Assembly (NCBI GenBank): GCA_963833115.1
Contig: CAWHWS010000002.1
Coordinates: 992,001-1,056,000 of the forward strand
Direction: 5' to 3'
DNA: 64,000 bases
Source of the DNA: Hasllibacter sp963833115
GTDB taxonomy: Bacteria > Pseudomonadota > Alphaproteobacteria > Rhodobacterales > Rhodobacteraceae
This document shows positions 55,365-64,000 of the stretch, in pieces (the stretch's first letter is position 1; every line of letters starts with the position of its first letter). The translations under genes and the position numbers were made by a program. A model generated the notes under the pieces. The model was not told where the DNA came from, ran no database searches, and saw only the letters and a list, made by a program, of their open reading frames with translations.

Positions 55365-58300
55365 CCGACGCGCCGGACCCGCGGGGGGACGCATTGCCGG
55401 ACGCGCGCATCGACGCCTCGCGCCGGCGCGGCGCGCTCTCGCTCGTCTGGGCGATCCCGGTGCTCGCGATCGCGGTCTCGGCCTTCCTCATTTGGCAGAA
55501 CTACGCCTCGCGCGGCGCGCTCATCGAGATCGCGTTCGACAACGCCAGCGGGGTCGTCGCCGGCGGGACGCAGCTGCGCTATCGCGACGTCTCGGTCGGC
55601 GTCGTCGAGGACGTGAGCTTCACCGAATCGCTGGCCCAGGTGATCGTCTCGGTGCGGGTGAGCGAGGCCGTGGCGCCGTTCATCGACGACGACGCGCGAT
55701 TCTACGTCGTGCGCCCCGAGATATCGACGCGCGGCGTCTCGGGCCTGGAGACGGTGCTGTCGGGGGTCTACATCTCGGGCAGCTGGGATCTCGACGCCTC
55801 CGGCCTCGTGACCGAGCATGTCGGCGCCGCCGGCGTGCCCCTCGGCGATCCGGCGCTCGGCGGCATCTCGATCGTCCTGACCGGGGAGGGCGACGACGGG
55901 CTGCGCGGCAACGTGCCCATCCTCTACAAGGGCGTCGAGGTCGGGCGCGTCGGCGCCGTGGAGCTGGATCCCAGCGGCCTGACGACCCGCGCGCCGGCCT
56001 TCGTCGACGCGCCCTACGACAAGCTCGTCACCGGCGCCACGCGCTTCTGGGACGCGTCGGGCTTCGGCTTCTCTCTCGGGCCGGGGGGCGCCGCGCTCGA
56101 CGTGGCCTCCATCGCGAGCCTCGTGAACGGGGGCGTGGTCTTCGACACGGTCGTCTCCGGCGGCGAGGCGGCCCCGGACGGCGCGCTGTTCCGCCTCTTC
56201 CCGGACGAGACGTCCGCCCGCCGGTCGATGTTCCAGAACGAGGGCCCGAACGACCTGCTGCGCTTCACGGCCGTGTTCTCGGGCGATCTGGGCGGCCTCT
56301 CCACCGGCGCGACGGTCGAGCTGCGCGGGATCGAGGTCGGGCGGGTGGCGAGCCTCACCGGCCTCGTCGATTCGGAGCGCTTCGGCGACAACCGGGTGCG
56401 CCTCCTGACCACGCTGGAGCTGCGCCCGGGGCAGATCGGCGTGAACATGGACGGCGACAGCGCGCTCGAGTTCCTCCAGCGCCGGATCGAGAGCGGGCTG
56501 CGCGCGCGCCTCGTGAACGCCTCCCTTCTGACGAGCGGCCTCAAGGTGCAGCTCGTGGACGTGCCGGACGCGCCGCCCGAGACGCTCGACCTCGCGGCCG
56601 AGCCCTACCCCCTCCTGCCGACCGCGCCCGCGGACGTGAACGACGTGACGACCTCCGCCGAGGGGCTGTTCGACCGGCTAAGCGGCCTGCCGGTGGAGGA
56701 GGTGATCGACACCGCAGCCCTCTTCCTCGACGGGATCGCGCGCTTCGCGCAGTCGCCGGACCTCCAGGAGCTGCCCGCCGAGCTGCGCGGCCTGACCGAG
56801 GACGTGCGCGTCGTCATCGGCGCGCCGGGGGTGCAGGAGCTGCCCCTGCTCCTCAACACGACCATCGCCGAGCTCAACGAGATCCTCGCCGACATCCGGG
56901 CGCGCGAGGTCGTCGAAGCCTTCGAGATCGCCGCCGACGCCGCCCGCGAGGCCGCCGACGACGTGACCGAGAGCATCGTCGAGGTGCCGGCGCTGATCGA
57001 CGAGCTGATCGAGGTCGGCGCGAGCCTGCGCGCGCTGCCGATCGACGAGGCCGTGACCCAGGCGACGCAGCTCCTCGCCTCGGTCGACGCGGTCGTGAAC
57101 CAGGACTCGGTCCGCGCGCTGCCCGGGGAGCTCGGCGCCGCGGTCTCGGACCTGCGCCTGGTGGTCGCCGACCTGCGGCAGGCGGACGTGGCGGCGCGCC
57201 TCTCGGAGACCCTGGCCGCCGCCGCCGAGGCCGCGAGCGCCTTCGCGCGCGCGACCGAAGGGACGCCGGAGCTGATCGCCTCGCTGACCGGCTTCGCCGA
57301 CACCGCCGCCGGCCTGCCGCTGGCCGAGCTGACGGCGCGCGCGGGCGACGTGCTCGCCTCCGTCGACGGGCTGATCGCGCAGGAGGACGTCCAGACGCTG
57401 CCCGCCGAGCTGATCGCCGCGGCCGCCTCCGTGCGCGCCATCCTCGCGGAGATCGAGGGCGCCCAGGTCGCGGCCACCCTCACCGCCACCCTGCGCAGCG
57501 CCGGCGCCGCGGCCGACGACCTCGCCGCCGCCGGGGCCGGCGCGCCCGAGCTGATCGCGAGCCTGACCGAGCTCTCGGACACGGTCGGCGCCGCCACGCC
57601 CGAGCTCCTGGACAACGTCTCCGCGCTCACCCGGACGGCGCGCGACCTGCCGCTCGAGGCGCTCACCGCGCGGCTCGCGGACGTCCTCGCCTCGGCCGAC
57701 GCCCTGGTGGCGCAGGCCGGCGCCCTCGTCTCGCAGGAGGGCGTGCAGGCGCTTCCCGAGGAGCTGGCGGCCACGCTCTCCTCGGTCCGCGTCATCGCGG
57801 CTGAGCTGGAGGAGGCGCGCATCGCCGCGAGCCTCGCCGCGACGCTGGAGAGCGCGTCGCGCGCGGCGCAGGACGTGGCGGCCGCCACCCAGGGCGTCCC
57901 CGAGCTCGTGGACAACGTCACCGCGCTCAGCCGGACCGCCCGGGACCTGCCGCTGGACGCGCTGGTGACGCGGCTCTCCGACCTGACGGCGACGGCGGAC
58001 GCGCTCATCGGGTCCGAGGACACCGCCGCGCTGCCGGGCGAGCTCGCCTCGACCCTGGCGGAGATCACGGCCGTCCTCGCCGAGCTGCGCGCCGGCGGCA
58101 CGGTCGCGAACGTGAACGCGGCTCTCGCCTCCGCCCGCGCGGCCGCCGACAACATCGCCGCCGCGGCCGAGGATCTGCCGTCGGTGACCACGCGCCTCAA
58201 CGCGCTCCTCGACCAGGCGCGCGGCACGATCGGCGCCTATGGCGGCGGCTCGGACGTCAACCGCGCCGCGCTTCAGGCCCTGCGCGACGCGCAGAGCGCC

Positions 58301-58369
58301 GCCGACGCGATCTCCAGCCTGGCCCGCGCGATCGAGCGGCGCCCCAACTCCCTGCTGCTGGGCCGATGA
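55361..58369 (+). CDS. pqiB: PqiB-type MCE-domain protein with a long repetitive helical tail
   Basis: A 1002-residue protein. One membrane segment (about 26-46) anchors it, followed by three MCE/MlaD domains (about 52-140, 167-230, 300-395), as in PqiB, which forms a lipid tunnel across the periplasm. From about residue 443 the rest is Ala/Leu/Glu-rich helix built from five related units of about 93-116 residues, each opening with LP(L/V/I)-x-x-(L/V/A). E. coli PqiB is only 546 residues, so the helical needle is much longer here. The ATG at 55361 overlaps the previous stop; the stop overlaps the lipoprotein gene. Confidence 0.92.
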   Translation: MTDAPDPRGDALPDARIDASRRRGALSLVWAIPVLAIAVSAFLIWQNYASRGALIEIAFDNASGVVAGGTQLRYRDVSVGVVEDVSFTESLAQVIVSVRVSEAVAPFIDDDARFYVVRPEISTRGVSGLETVLSGVYISGSWDLDASGLVTEHVGAAGVPLGDPALGGISIVLTGEGDDGLRGNVPILYKGVEVGRVGAVELDPSGLTTRAPAFVDAPYDKLVTGATRFWDASGFGFSLGPGGAALDVASIASLVNGGVVFDTVVSGGEAAPDGALFRLFPDETSARRSMFQNEGPNDLLRFTAVFSGDLGGLSTGATVELRGIEVGRVASLTGLVDSERFGDNRVRLLTTLELRPGQIGVNMDGDSALEFLQRRIESGLRARLVNASLLTSGLKVQLVDVPDAPPETLDLAAEPYPLLPTAPADVNDVTTSAEGLFDRLSGLPVEEVIDTAALFLDGIARFAQSPDLQELPAELRGLTEDVRVVIGAPGVQELPLLLNTTIAELNEILADIRAREVVEAFEIAADAAREAADDVTESIVEVPALIDELIEVGASLRALPIDEAVTQATQLLASVDAVVNQDSVRALPGELGAAVSDLRLVVADLRQADVAARLSETLAAAAEAASAFARATEGTPELIASLTGFADTAAGLPLAELTARAGDVLASVDGLIAQEDVQTLPAELIAAAASVRAILAEIEGAQVAATLTATLRSAGAAADDLAAAGAGAPELIASLTELSDTVGAATPELLDNVSALTRTARDLPLEALTARLADVLASADALVAQAGALVSQEGVQALPEELAATLSSVRVIAAELEEARIAASLAATLESASRAAQDVAAATQGVPELVDNVTALSRTARDLPLDALVTRLSDLTATADALIGSEDTAALPGELASTLAEITAVLAELRAGGTVANVNAALASARAAADNIAAAAEDLPSVTTRLNALLDQARGTIGAYGGGSDVNRAALQALRDAQSAADAISSLARAIERRPNSLLLGR
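56687..58270 (+). repeat. five degenerate ~100-codon repeats in the pqiB tail
   Basis: Unit starts fall at residues 443, 559, 652, 763 and 863 (bases 56687, 57035, 57314, 57647, 57947). Units share LPLxALxxRLxD, LASxDALxxQExVQALPxEL, a SVRxIxAEL block, a helical LAATLxSA block and a (T)PELxxxLTxLxxTA end. The last two starts are exactly 300 bases apart, and 57601-57662 and 57901-57962 are close to identical, so recent internal duplication is likely. Confidence 0.8.
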
Positions 58370-58938
58370 TCCGCCCGAGGATGACCCATATGACGCGCGC
58401 CTTCGCCCTCCTCCTCCTGCTCGCCGCCTGCAGCGCCGACCCGCTGCTCTACGCCGCGCCCCCGGTGCCGGCGGGCGATCGGATCGGCATCTCCGCCAGT
58501 TCGGTCGAGGTGCGGGAGGTGTCCCTGCCGCTCTACGCCGAATCGGACGAGATCCATGTCGGCATCCCCGGCGGCGCGATCTCCGTGCTGGAGGGCGGCC
58601 GCTGGGCCGACGATCCGCGCCGCGCCGTCACGCTCGAGCTCGCGACCGCCCTCTCGGCCGCGACCGGCGCCCGCGCGGTGGCCGAGCCCTGGCCCTTCGA
58701 GTCCTTCCCCGGCGCTACGGTCAGCGTGCGCGCGACCCAGATGCTGGCGGGCACGGACGGGCTCTTCCGCATCCGGGGCCAATGGGCGACCTCGGGCCGG
58801 GACGGCGCCCGCGAGCGCGCCGAGCCGTTCGAGATCGCGGCCCCCTACGCCCCCGCCGGCGGCAGCGCCGCCATCGCCGCGGCCCGCGCCGTCGCGGTGC
58901 GCGACCTGGCGCGGCTCATCGCGGCCCGCGGGCTCTAG
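58366..58938 (+). CDS. pqiC: PqiC-like outer-membrane lipoprotein (DUF330/ABC-type lipoprotein)
   Basis: A 190-residue lipoprotein: signal MTRAFALLLLLAAC with lipobox LAAC, then a small alpha/beta domain (VEVREVSLPLYAESDEI, GGRWADDPRRAVTLELATAL, AVAEPWPFESFPGATVSV) of the PqiC family. It should anchor the PqiB needle at the outer membrane. The ATG at 58366 overlaps the pqiB stop in an ATGA. In-frame ATGs at 58381 and 58390 are alternatives with the same signal peptide. Confidence 0.85.
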   Translation: MIRPRMTHMTRAFALLLLLAACSADPLLYAAPPVPAGDRIGISASSVEVREVSLPLYAESDEIHVGIPGGAISVLEGGRWADDPRRAVTLELATALSAATGARAVAEPWPFESFPGATVSVRATQMLAGTDGLFRIRGQWATSGRDGARERAEPFEIAAPYAPAGGSAAIAAARAVAVRDLARLIAARGL

Positions 58939-59020
58939 GCGCCGCGGGCGCGGACTTGCGCGGCGGGCGGGCGCCGGGCATTGCGGCCGCGCCCGGACAT
59001 TCCCCGAAAGGACGCCCCCG

Positions 59021-60187
59021 ATGAAGATCTCCGTCGCCGGACTGGGCTATGTCGGCCTGTCGAACGCGGTCCTGCTCTCGCAGAACCACGAGGTCGTCGC
59101 CCTCGACACCAGCGCCGAGCGCGTCGCGATGGTGAACGGGCGCCGCTCGCCCATCGTCGACGCCGACATCACCCGCTTCCTGGCCGAGCGCGACCTGAAC
59201 CTGCGCGCCACGACCGACCCGGAGGACGCGCATGTCGGCGCCGCCTTCGTCGTCATCGCGACCCCGACCTCCTACGATCCCAAGACCAACGCCTTCGACA
59301 CCTCCTCCGTCGAGGCCGTGGCGCGGGACGCCGCGCGCCTGGCGCCCGAGGCGACCATCGTGGTCAAGTCGACCGTGCCCGTCGGCTTCACCCGCGACCT
59401 GCGCGAGCGGATCGGCACGGAGCGCATCCTCTTCTCGCCCGAGTTCCTGCGCGAGGGCTCCGCGCTCGCCGACAACCTCAACCCCAGCCGGATCGTCGTG
59501 GGCGGGCATGACGAGGCCGCGCACCGGTTCGCCGCTCTCCTGGTGGAGGGGGCCGAGGCGACCGACGTGCCCGTCCTGCACACCCGCGCGACCGAGGCGG
59601 AGGCGATCAAGCTCTTCGCCAACACCTATCTCGCGATGCGCGTCGCTTACTTCAACGAGCTCGACAGCTACGCCCTCGCCCACGGGCTCGACAGCCGCGA
59701 GATCATCGAGGGCGTCGGCCTCGATCCGCGCGTGGGCACGCATTACAACAACCCCTCCTTCGGCTACGGCGGCTACTGCCTGCCCAAGGACACCAAGCAG
59801 CTCCTGGCGAACTACTCGGCCGTCCCGCAGAACCTGATGCGCGCCGTCGTGGACGCGAACCGCACCCGCAAGGAATTCCTCGCCGACACGATCATCGCGC
59901 GCGGGCCGAAGCGCGTGGGGGTCCACCGGCTGGTGATGAAGGCGGGGTCGGACAATTTCCGCGACAGCTCGATCCAGGGGATCATGAAGCGGGTGAAGGC
60001 CAAGGGCATCGAGGTCGTCGTCTACGAGCCCGAGCTCGCCGATGCGGCGTTCTTCGGCAGCCATGTCGAGCGCGACCTGGCCGCCTTCCTGGAAGGCTGC
60101 GACCTGATCGTAGCCAACCGTATGTCCCCCGAGCTCGAGACCGTGCGCGAGAAGGTGTTCACCCGCGACCTCTTCGGGTGGAGCTGA
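59021..60187 (+). CDS. ugd: UDP-glucose 6-dehydrogenase
   Basis: A 388-residue NAD-dependent enzyme that oxidises UDP-glucose to UDP-glucuronate for polysaccharide or lipid A precursors. It has the N-terminal Rossmann motif VAGLGYVGLSNAVLL, VKSTVPVGFT, FSPEFLREG, IKLFANTYLAMRVAYFNELD and the catalytic Cys in GYGGYCLPKDTKQL (about C253). This is the short UDPGDH form typical of Gram-negatives. GAAAGGA nine bases before the ATG supports the start. Its TGA overlaps the pncA ATG by one base. Confidence 0.93.
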   Translation: MKISVAGLGYVGLSNAVLLSQNHEVVALDTSAERVAMVNGRRSPIVDADITRFLAERDLNLRATTDPEDAHVGAAFVVIATPTSYDPKTNAFDTSSVEAVARDAARLAPEATIVVKSTVPVGFTRDLRERIGTERILFSPEFLREGSALADNLNPSRIVVGGHDEAAHRFAALLVEGAEATDVPVLHTRATEAEAIKLFANTYLAMRVAYFNELDSYALAHGLDSREIIEGVGLDPRVGTHYNNPSFGYGGYCLPKDTKQLLANYSAVPQNLMRAVVDANRTRKEFLADTIIARGPKRVGVHRLVMKAGSDNFRDSSIQGIMKRVKAKGIEVVVYEPELADAAFFGSHVERDLAAFLEGCDLIVANRMSPELETVREKVFTRDLFGWS

Positions 60188-60789
60188 TGGCGCTCGCCCT
60201 GATCGTCGTCGACGTCCAGGTCGACTTCTGCCCCGGCGGGGCGCTCGCGGTCGCGGATGGGGGCTCTGTGGTGGCGCCGATCAACGCGATGATGGAATCC
60301 GCCGGCGCCGTTATCCTGACGCAGGATTGGCACCCGGCGGGGCATTCGAGCTTCGCCAGCCAGCATCCCGGCTTCGAGCCCTTCGAGACGGTGCGGATGC
60401 CCTACGGCGCGCAGGTCCTCTGGCCGGACCATTGCGTGCAGGGCAGCCCGGGCGCGGCGTTCCACCCGGACCTGCGCGCCGACCGGGCCGACATGATCGT
60501 GCGCAAGGGCTACCGCCCGGCCATCGACAGCTACTCCGCCTTCTTCGAGAACGACCGCGAGACGCCGACCGGGCTGCACGGCTACCTGCGCGAGCGCGGT
60601 ATCGGCGCCGTCCGCCTGGCGGGGCTGGCGACCGATTACTGCGTCGGGTCCTCGGCGCTCGACGCCGCGCGCCTGGGCTACGAGGTGTCGGTCGACCTGT
60701 CGGCGAGCCGCGCGATCGACCTGGACGGCTCCCTGGACGACAGCCTCGGGGCAATGCGGGCGGCGGGCGTGGAACTCGTCGGCGGTTAA
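60187..60789 (+). CDS. pncA: nicotinamidase
   Basis: A 200-residue isochorismatase-fold amidase that turns nicotinamide into nicotinate for NAD salvage. Catalytic triad: Asp in IVVDVQVDF (about D9), Lys in VRKGYRP (about K107) and Cys in LATDYCVGSS (about C152). The metal site is in DWHPAGHSSF (Asp-His-His). The ATG at 60187 overlaps the ugd stop by one base with GGTGGAG upstream; the GTG at 60178 is an in-frame alternative. pncB lies two genes downstream. Confidence 0.93.
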   Translation: MALALIVVDVQVDFCPGGALAVADGGSVVAPINAMMESAGAVILTQDWHPAGHSSFASQHPGFEPFETVRMPYGAQVLWPDHCVQGSPGAAFHPDLRADRADMIVRKGYRPAIDSYSAFFENDRETPTGLHGYLRERGIGAVRLAGLATDYCVGSSALDAARLGYEVSVDLSASRAIDLDGSLDDSLGAMRAAGVELVGG

Positions 60790-60796
60790 GGCGGCG

Positions 60797-60815
60797 ATAA
60801 CGGCCGTGTCGTTAT
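60797..60815. promoter_or_regulatory. inverted repeat between pncA and the histidine kinase gene
   Basis: A perfect 6-base inverted repeat ATAACG-N7-CGTTAT fills the 35-base gap before the kinase ATG at 60825. It could be an operator for a repressor of the downstream genes or a hairpin shielding the kinase ribosome site. No known NAD-regulator motif was matched. Confidence 0.4.
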
Positions 60816-60824
60816 GGCGGGGCC

Positions 60825-63107
60825 ATGCACGCGCTGTCCCCCCGTCGATTCGGCCTCGCCGCGCTGGCCGCGCGCCTCGGGACCCTCTTCGCCGCCCCGG
60901 ACCAGGAGGCGATCCGGCGCTATGCTAACAATTTCCTCGCGCGCTCGCCCATCCGGCTCTTGCTCTTCGTCATGGGCGCGTCCTTCCACCGGGTCTATTT
61001 CGGCGAGACGGCCGGCCTCGTCCTGGCCCTTGGACTGATCGGGGGGGAGTGCGCCCGGCTCATCGAATGCACCCTGCTGCGCGGCGGTTTGGCGGACCGG
61101 CGGCCGCGGCTCGGCGCGGCGCTCGCCCTGCTCGCGCCGCCCCTGCACGCGCTCTTGTGCGGCGCCGCGATCCTCTCCGTCTGGCAGGCTCCGGTCGAGA
61201 CGACGGCGGCGCAGCTCTTCGCGATCCTCATCCTGACGGCGTTCGTCTTCGATGCGGGCTTCACCTACGCCTTCAACAGGCGGGGCGTCGGACTTCAGAT
61301 CGCGTTCCTCGTGGCGATCAAATCGGGCGCGGTCGGAGGCATGCTCCTGGCCTACGGGCTCACGCAGACGACCTGGCTCCACGTCTCCATGCTCGTGGGA
61401 TGCGCTTATGTCGTGCTGACCTATCTCGTGGACACCATGGCCTATCGACGCGACCAGCTCGCCAATTCCCGCGCGCTGGAGCGGATGAACGCCCATCTGC
61501 AGACGATCGTCCGAGAGAACGACCGTCTCGCCCTCATCTCGCGCCACGCCACCGACGGGATCGTCGTCCTGAGCCCGGACGGTGTCATCGAATGGACCAA
61601 CGCCGCCTATTGCGAGCTCACCGGCTACTCGCGGGGCGAGTTGATCGGCAAGCCCGCCGGCATGCTCGCATCTAAGAATGCCGATCTCGAGACCCTCAAG
61701 CGGATGACGGCGGCCGTGCGCGCCGGCCGTCCGATCCGGGAGGAAGTCCAGATATGCCACCACGCCGGCCACGACCTCTGGATCGAGGTCGCGATTTCCC
61801 AGATTCGCGACGCGGCGGGGGAGATCACCGGCCTCATCAGCGTCGAGCGCGATATCTCCCGCCGCAAGGCCAACGATGCCGAGATCGCCGCCGCGCGCCG
61901 CGCCGCGGAGAACGCCGCGGCGACGAAGGACATGTTCCTCGCCACCATGAGCCACGAACTGCGCACCCCTCTCAACGGCGTGATGGGCACGGCCGATCTC
62001 CTGCGCGAGATGGCGACATGCGCCGAGCAGAGGCTGCTCATCGACACGATCACGGGATCGGGCGAGTATCTCATCCAGATCATCGACAACGTCCTCGAAT
62101 CGGCCAAGCTCGACTCGGACGTCCAGCAAATCGAGGCCGAGCCATTCGACCTGCGCCGCCTGATGCGGACCTCGGTCGAGCTCCTGCGCCCGGCCACCCG
62201 GCAGAAGGGCATCGGCCTCGTTCTCGAGATCGCGGCGGGCACGCCGGAGAAGGCCATCGGCGATGCGGGCCGCCTCCGGCAGATCGTGCTGAACCTCCTC
62301 GGCAACGCGGTGAAGTTCACCGAGGCCGGCCAGGTCCGCGTGCGGATCGCCGCACGGGGCTCCGGCGACGACCTGACCCTGCGCGTGGCCGTTAGCGATA
62401 CGGGCATCGGCATCCCGCTTGACCGGCAGGACGCCGTGTTCGCGGTCTTCACGCAGGCCGGGCGAGAGACGGCCCGCCGTTACGGGGGCACCGGACTCGG
62501 CCTCGCGATCTCGCGCAAGCTCGCTCGCGCCATGGACGGGGACGTGCGCGTGCGTTCGGTTCCGGGCGCCGGCTCCACCTTCATCCTCACGGCGCAGCTC
62601 CGGCGGGACACCGGCGGCCTCGCCCAAGCGCCGGTCGCGGCCGCCTCGCCGCCGCCGAGCGAAGCCGCCCTGCCCGAGGCGCACGACCGCCCGCGCCTCC
62701 TGGTGGTCGACGACAACAAGACGAACCGCTTCGTGATGGAGCGCATGCTCGCCAACAGCCCCTACGATCTGCGTTGCGTCGATGGGGGACCGGCCGCGAT
62801 CGCCTCCGTGCGGGAGGGGCGGCCGGCGCTGGTCCTGATGGACATCTCCATGCCGGTCATGGACGGGCTGGAGGCCTGCCGCCGCATCCGCTCGCTGGAG
62901 GCGGAGATCGGCGGGCGGCGCGCCTATATCGTGGCGCTCTCCGCCAATGGCGCGGCGCCCGAGCGGGCCGCGGCGCGCGCCGCCGGGATGGACGGCTTCC
63001 TCACCAAGCCGGTGCGCAAGGCCGCCCTGATCGCCACGATAGAGGCCTGGCTCGCCGGGGAGGGCGAGGGCTGGGACGCGCAGGCCCCGTCGGTCGCGGC
63101 GGAGTGA
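60825..63107 (+). CDS. hybrid sensor histidine kinase with PAS and receiver domains
   Basis: A 760-residue membrane-bound hybrid kinase. About four to six N-terminal hydrophobic segments (residues 43-208) form the sensor. A PAS domain follows (about 235-350; DGIVVLSPDGVIEWTNAAYCELTGY). HisKA has the phospho-accepting His at about H377 (MSHELRTPLNG), HATPase the N, G1 and G2 boxes (NLLGNAVKFTEAG, DTGIGIP, GGTGLGLAI), and the C-terminal receiver the phospho-Asp at about D673 (LVLMDISMPVMDG) and the Lys in FLTKPV. No response regulator gene is adjacent. It lies between pncA and pncB, so a link to NAD or nicotinate sensing is possible but unproven. Confidence 0.92.
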   Translation: MHALSPRRFGLAALAARLGTLFAAPDQEAIRRYANNFLARSPIRLLLFVMGASFHRVYFGETAGLVLALGLIGGECARLIECTLLRGGLADRRPRLGAALALLAPPLHALLCGAAILSVWQAPVETTAAQLFAILILTAFVFDAGFTYAFNRRGVGLQIAFLVAIKSGAVGGMLLAYGLTQTTWLHVSMLVGCAYVVLTYLVDTMAYRRDQLANSRALERMNAHLQTIVRENDRLALISRHATDGIVVLSPDGVIEWTNAAYCELTGYSRGELIGKPAGMLASKNADLETLKRMTAAVRAGRPIREEVQICHHAGHDLWIEVAISQIRDAAGEITGLISVERDISRRKANDAEIAAARRAAENAAATKDMFLATMSHELRTPLNGVMGTADLLREMATCAEQRLLIDTITGSGEYLIQIIDNVLESAKLDSDVQQIEAEPFDLRRLMRTSVELLRPATRQKGIGLVLEIAAGTPEKAIGDAGRLRQIVLNLLGNAVKFTEAGQVRVRIAARGSGDDLTLRVAVSDTGIGIPLDRQDAVFAVFTQAGRETARRYGGTGLGLAISRKLARAMDGDVRVRSVPGAGSTFILTAQLRRDTGGLAQAPVAAASPPPSEAALPEAHDRPRLLVVDDNKTNRFVMERMLANSPYDLRCVDGGPAAIASVREGRPALVLMDISMPVMDGLEACRRIRSLEAEIGGRRAYIVALSANGAAPERAAARAAGMDGFLTKPVRKAALIATIEAWLAGEGEGWDAQAPSVAAE

Positions 63108-63177
63108 CCTCGCCGCCCGCGCGGCGTATGACCGCCGGCGCGCGCGGATGGCGCGCGGTCCGGCGGAGGACGAGGGC

Positions 63178-64000
63178 ATGGTCGACATCGCGGCGCGGGT
63201 CTGGAACCACCGGTGGAAGATCGACCCGATCGTTCGCTCCCTGATCGACACGGACTTCTACAAGCTGCTGATGTGCCAGTCGGTGTTCCGCAACAAGCGG
63301 GACACGCGGGTCACCTTCTCGCTCATCAACCGCACCTCGTCGGTTCGCCTGGCCGAGCTGGTGGACGAGGGGGAGCTCCGCGAGCAGCTCGACCACGTGC
63401 GCTCGCTCTCCCTCGGACGGGGGGAGAGCACCTGGCTGCGCGGCAACACGTTCTACGGCAAGCGGCAGATGTTCCGACCCGACTTCATGGAGTGGTTCGA
63501 GGCGCTCCGCCTGCCCGACTACCACCTGGAGACGCGGGACGGCCAGTACGAGCTGACCTTCGAGGGCGCCTGGCCCGAGGTGATGCTGTGGGAGATTCCG
63601 GCCCTCTCGATCCTTATGGAGCTGCGCGGCCGGGCGGTGACGGGAGGCATGGGCCGCTTCGAGCTCCAGGTGCTCTACGCGCGCGCGATGACCAAGCTCT
63701 GGGAGAAGGCGCTCGCCCTGCGCGAGCTCGACGGGCTGCGCATCGCCGATTTCGGCACCCGGCGCCGGCACAGCTACCTCTGGCAGGACTGGTGCGTGCA
63801 GGCGATGCAGGAGGGGCTTGGCCCCGCGTTCACGGGCACGTCCAACTGCCATATCGCGATGACCCGCGACCTCGAGGCGATCGGCACCAACGCGCACGAG
63901 CTGCCCATGATCTACTCCGCCCTGGCGGAGGACGACGACGCTCTGCGCCAGGCGCCCTACGACGTGCTGCGCGACTGGCAGGAGGAGCATGACGGCAACC
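63178..64000 (+). CDS. pncB: nicotinate phosphoribosyltransferase, 3' end beyond the window
   Basis: The frame from ATG 63178 stays open to base 64000 (274 codons). It encodes the N-terminal part of PncB, which couples nicotinate and PRPP to make nicotinate mononucleotide. Marks are SLIDTDFYKLLMCQSV near residue 21, the substrate segment DFGTRRRHSYLWQ and FTGTSNCHIA. GGAGGA precedes the ATG. It is the third gene of the pncA-kinase-pncB stretch and follows the kinase by 70 bases. The complete enzyme is about 400-430 residues, so roughly a third is missing. Confidence 0.9.
   Translation, partial: MVDIAARVWNHRWKIDPIVRSLIDTDFYKLLMCQSVFRNKRDTRVTFSLINRTSSVRLAELVDEGELREQLDHVRSLSLGRGESTWLRGNTFYGKRQMFRPDFMEWFEALRLPDYHLETRDGQYELTFEGAWPEVMLWEIPALSILMELRGRAVTGGMGRFELQVLYARAMTKLWEKALALRELDGLRIADFGTRRRHSYLWQDWCVQAMQEGLGPAFTGTSNCHIAMTRDLEAIGTNAHELPMIYSALAEDDDALRQAPYDVLRDWQEEHDGN

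Overview
The window is about 72% GC and reads as a chromosomal segment of an alphaproteobacterium, most likely a Rhodobacterales (roseobacter-type) species. The evidence is the gene order ubiB-ubiE / mutM-enoyl-CoA hydratase-rpsT-dnaA-dnaN-recF-gyrB, a cluster of GANTC (CcrM-type) sites at the dnaA promoter, a Mur/Fur-regulated Mn-type transporter, and dense operons whose genes overlap by ATGA or GTGA. No tRNA, rRNA, insertion sequence, prophage or CRISPR array was seen.

Region 1 (1-13135, minus strand) is one long carbohydrate operon, glgE - treS/maltokinase - glgB - glgX - treZ - malQ - treY. It links trehalose to glycogen in both directions: TreS and maltokinase make maltose-1-phosphate, GlgE and GlgB build branched glucan, and GlgX, MalQ and TreY/TreZ take glucan back to trehalose. 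glgX carries two single-base insertions. The only non-overlapping junction, glgB/glgX, carries two hairpins. treY runs off the left edge.

Region 2 (13329-27302) holds a RimK-type ligase with a zinc deacylase, two tandem exported histidine-phosphatase-fold proteins (the second without its catalytic His), an aldo/keto reductase, a glyoxalase-fold dioxygenase, the Mrp/ApbC Fe-S carrier, a tungstate ABC transporter (tupABC), gluconate kinase, and a manganese/iron ABC transporter (sitABCD, with sitD frameshifted) divergent from a Mur/Fur regulator.

Region 3 (27394-38730) is the housekeeping core: ubiquinone synthesis (ubiB, ubiE), repair (mutM), an enoyl-CoA hydratase, rpsT with a textbook terminator, then dnaA, dnaN, recF and gyrB. 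dnaA appears to have a translated 130-codon leader ORF that overlaps its start.

Region 4 (38731-64000) is mostly envelope and accessory metabolism: a half-size ABC exporter preceded by a 23-codon ORF, a ThDP enzyme with a CaiB-type CoA-transferase, a TTC38-like TPR protein, an osmoregulated periplasmic glucan operon (opgC-opgG-opgH), an exported esterase coupled to a Tat-exported rhodanese, a short Mfd-like helicase, a small exported protein, a split pqiA-pqiA-pqiB-pqiC operon whose PqiB has a very long repetitive helical tail, UDP-glucose dehydrogenase, and NAD salvage genes pncA and pncB with a hybrid histidine kinase between them. pncB runs off the right edge.
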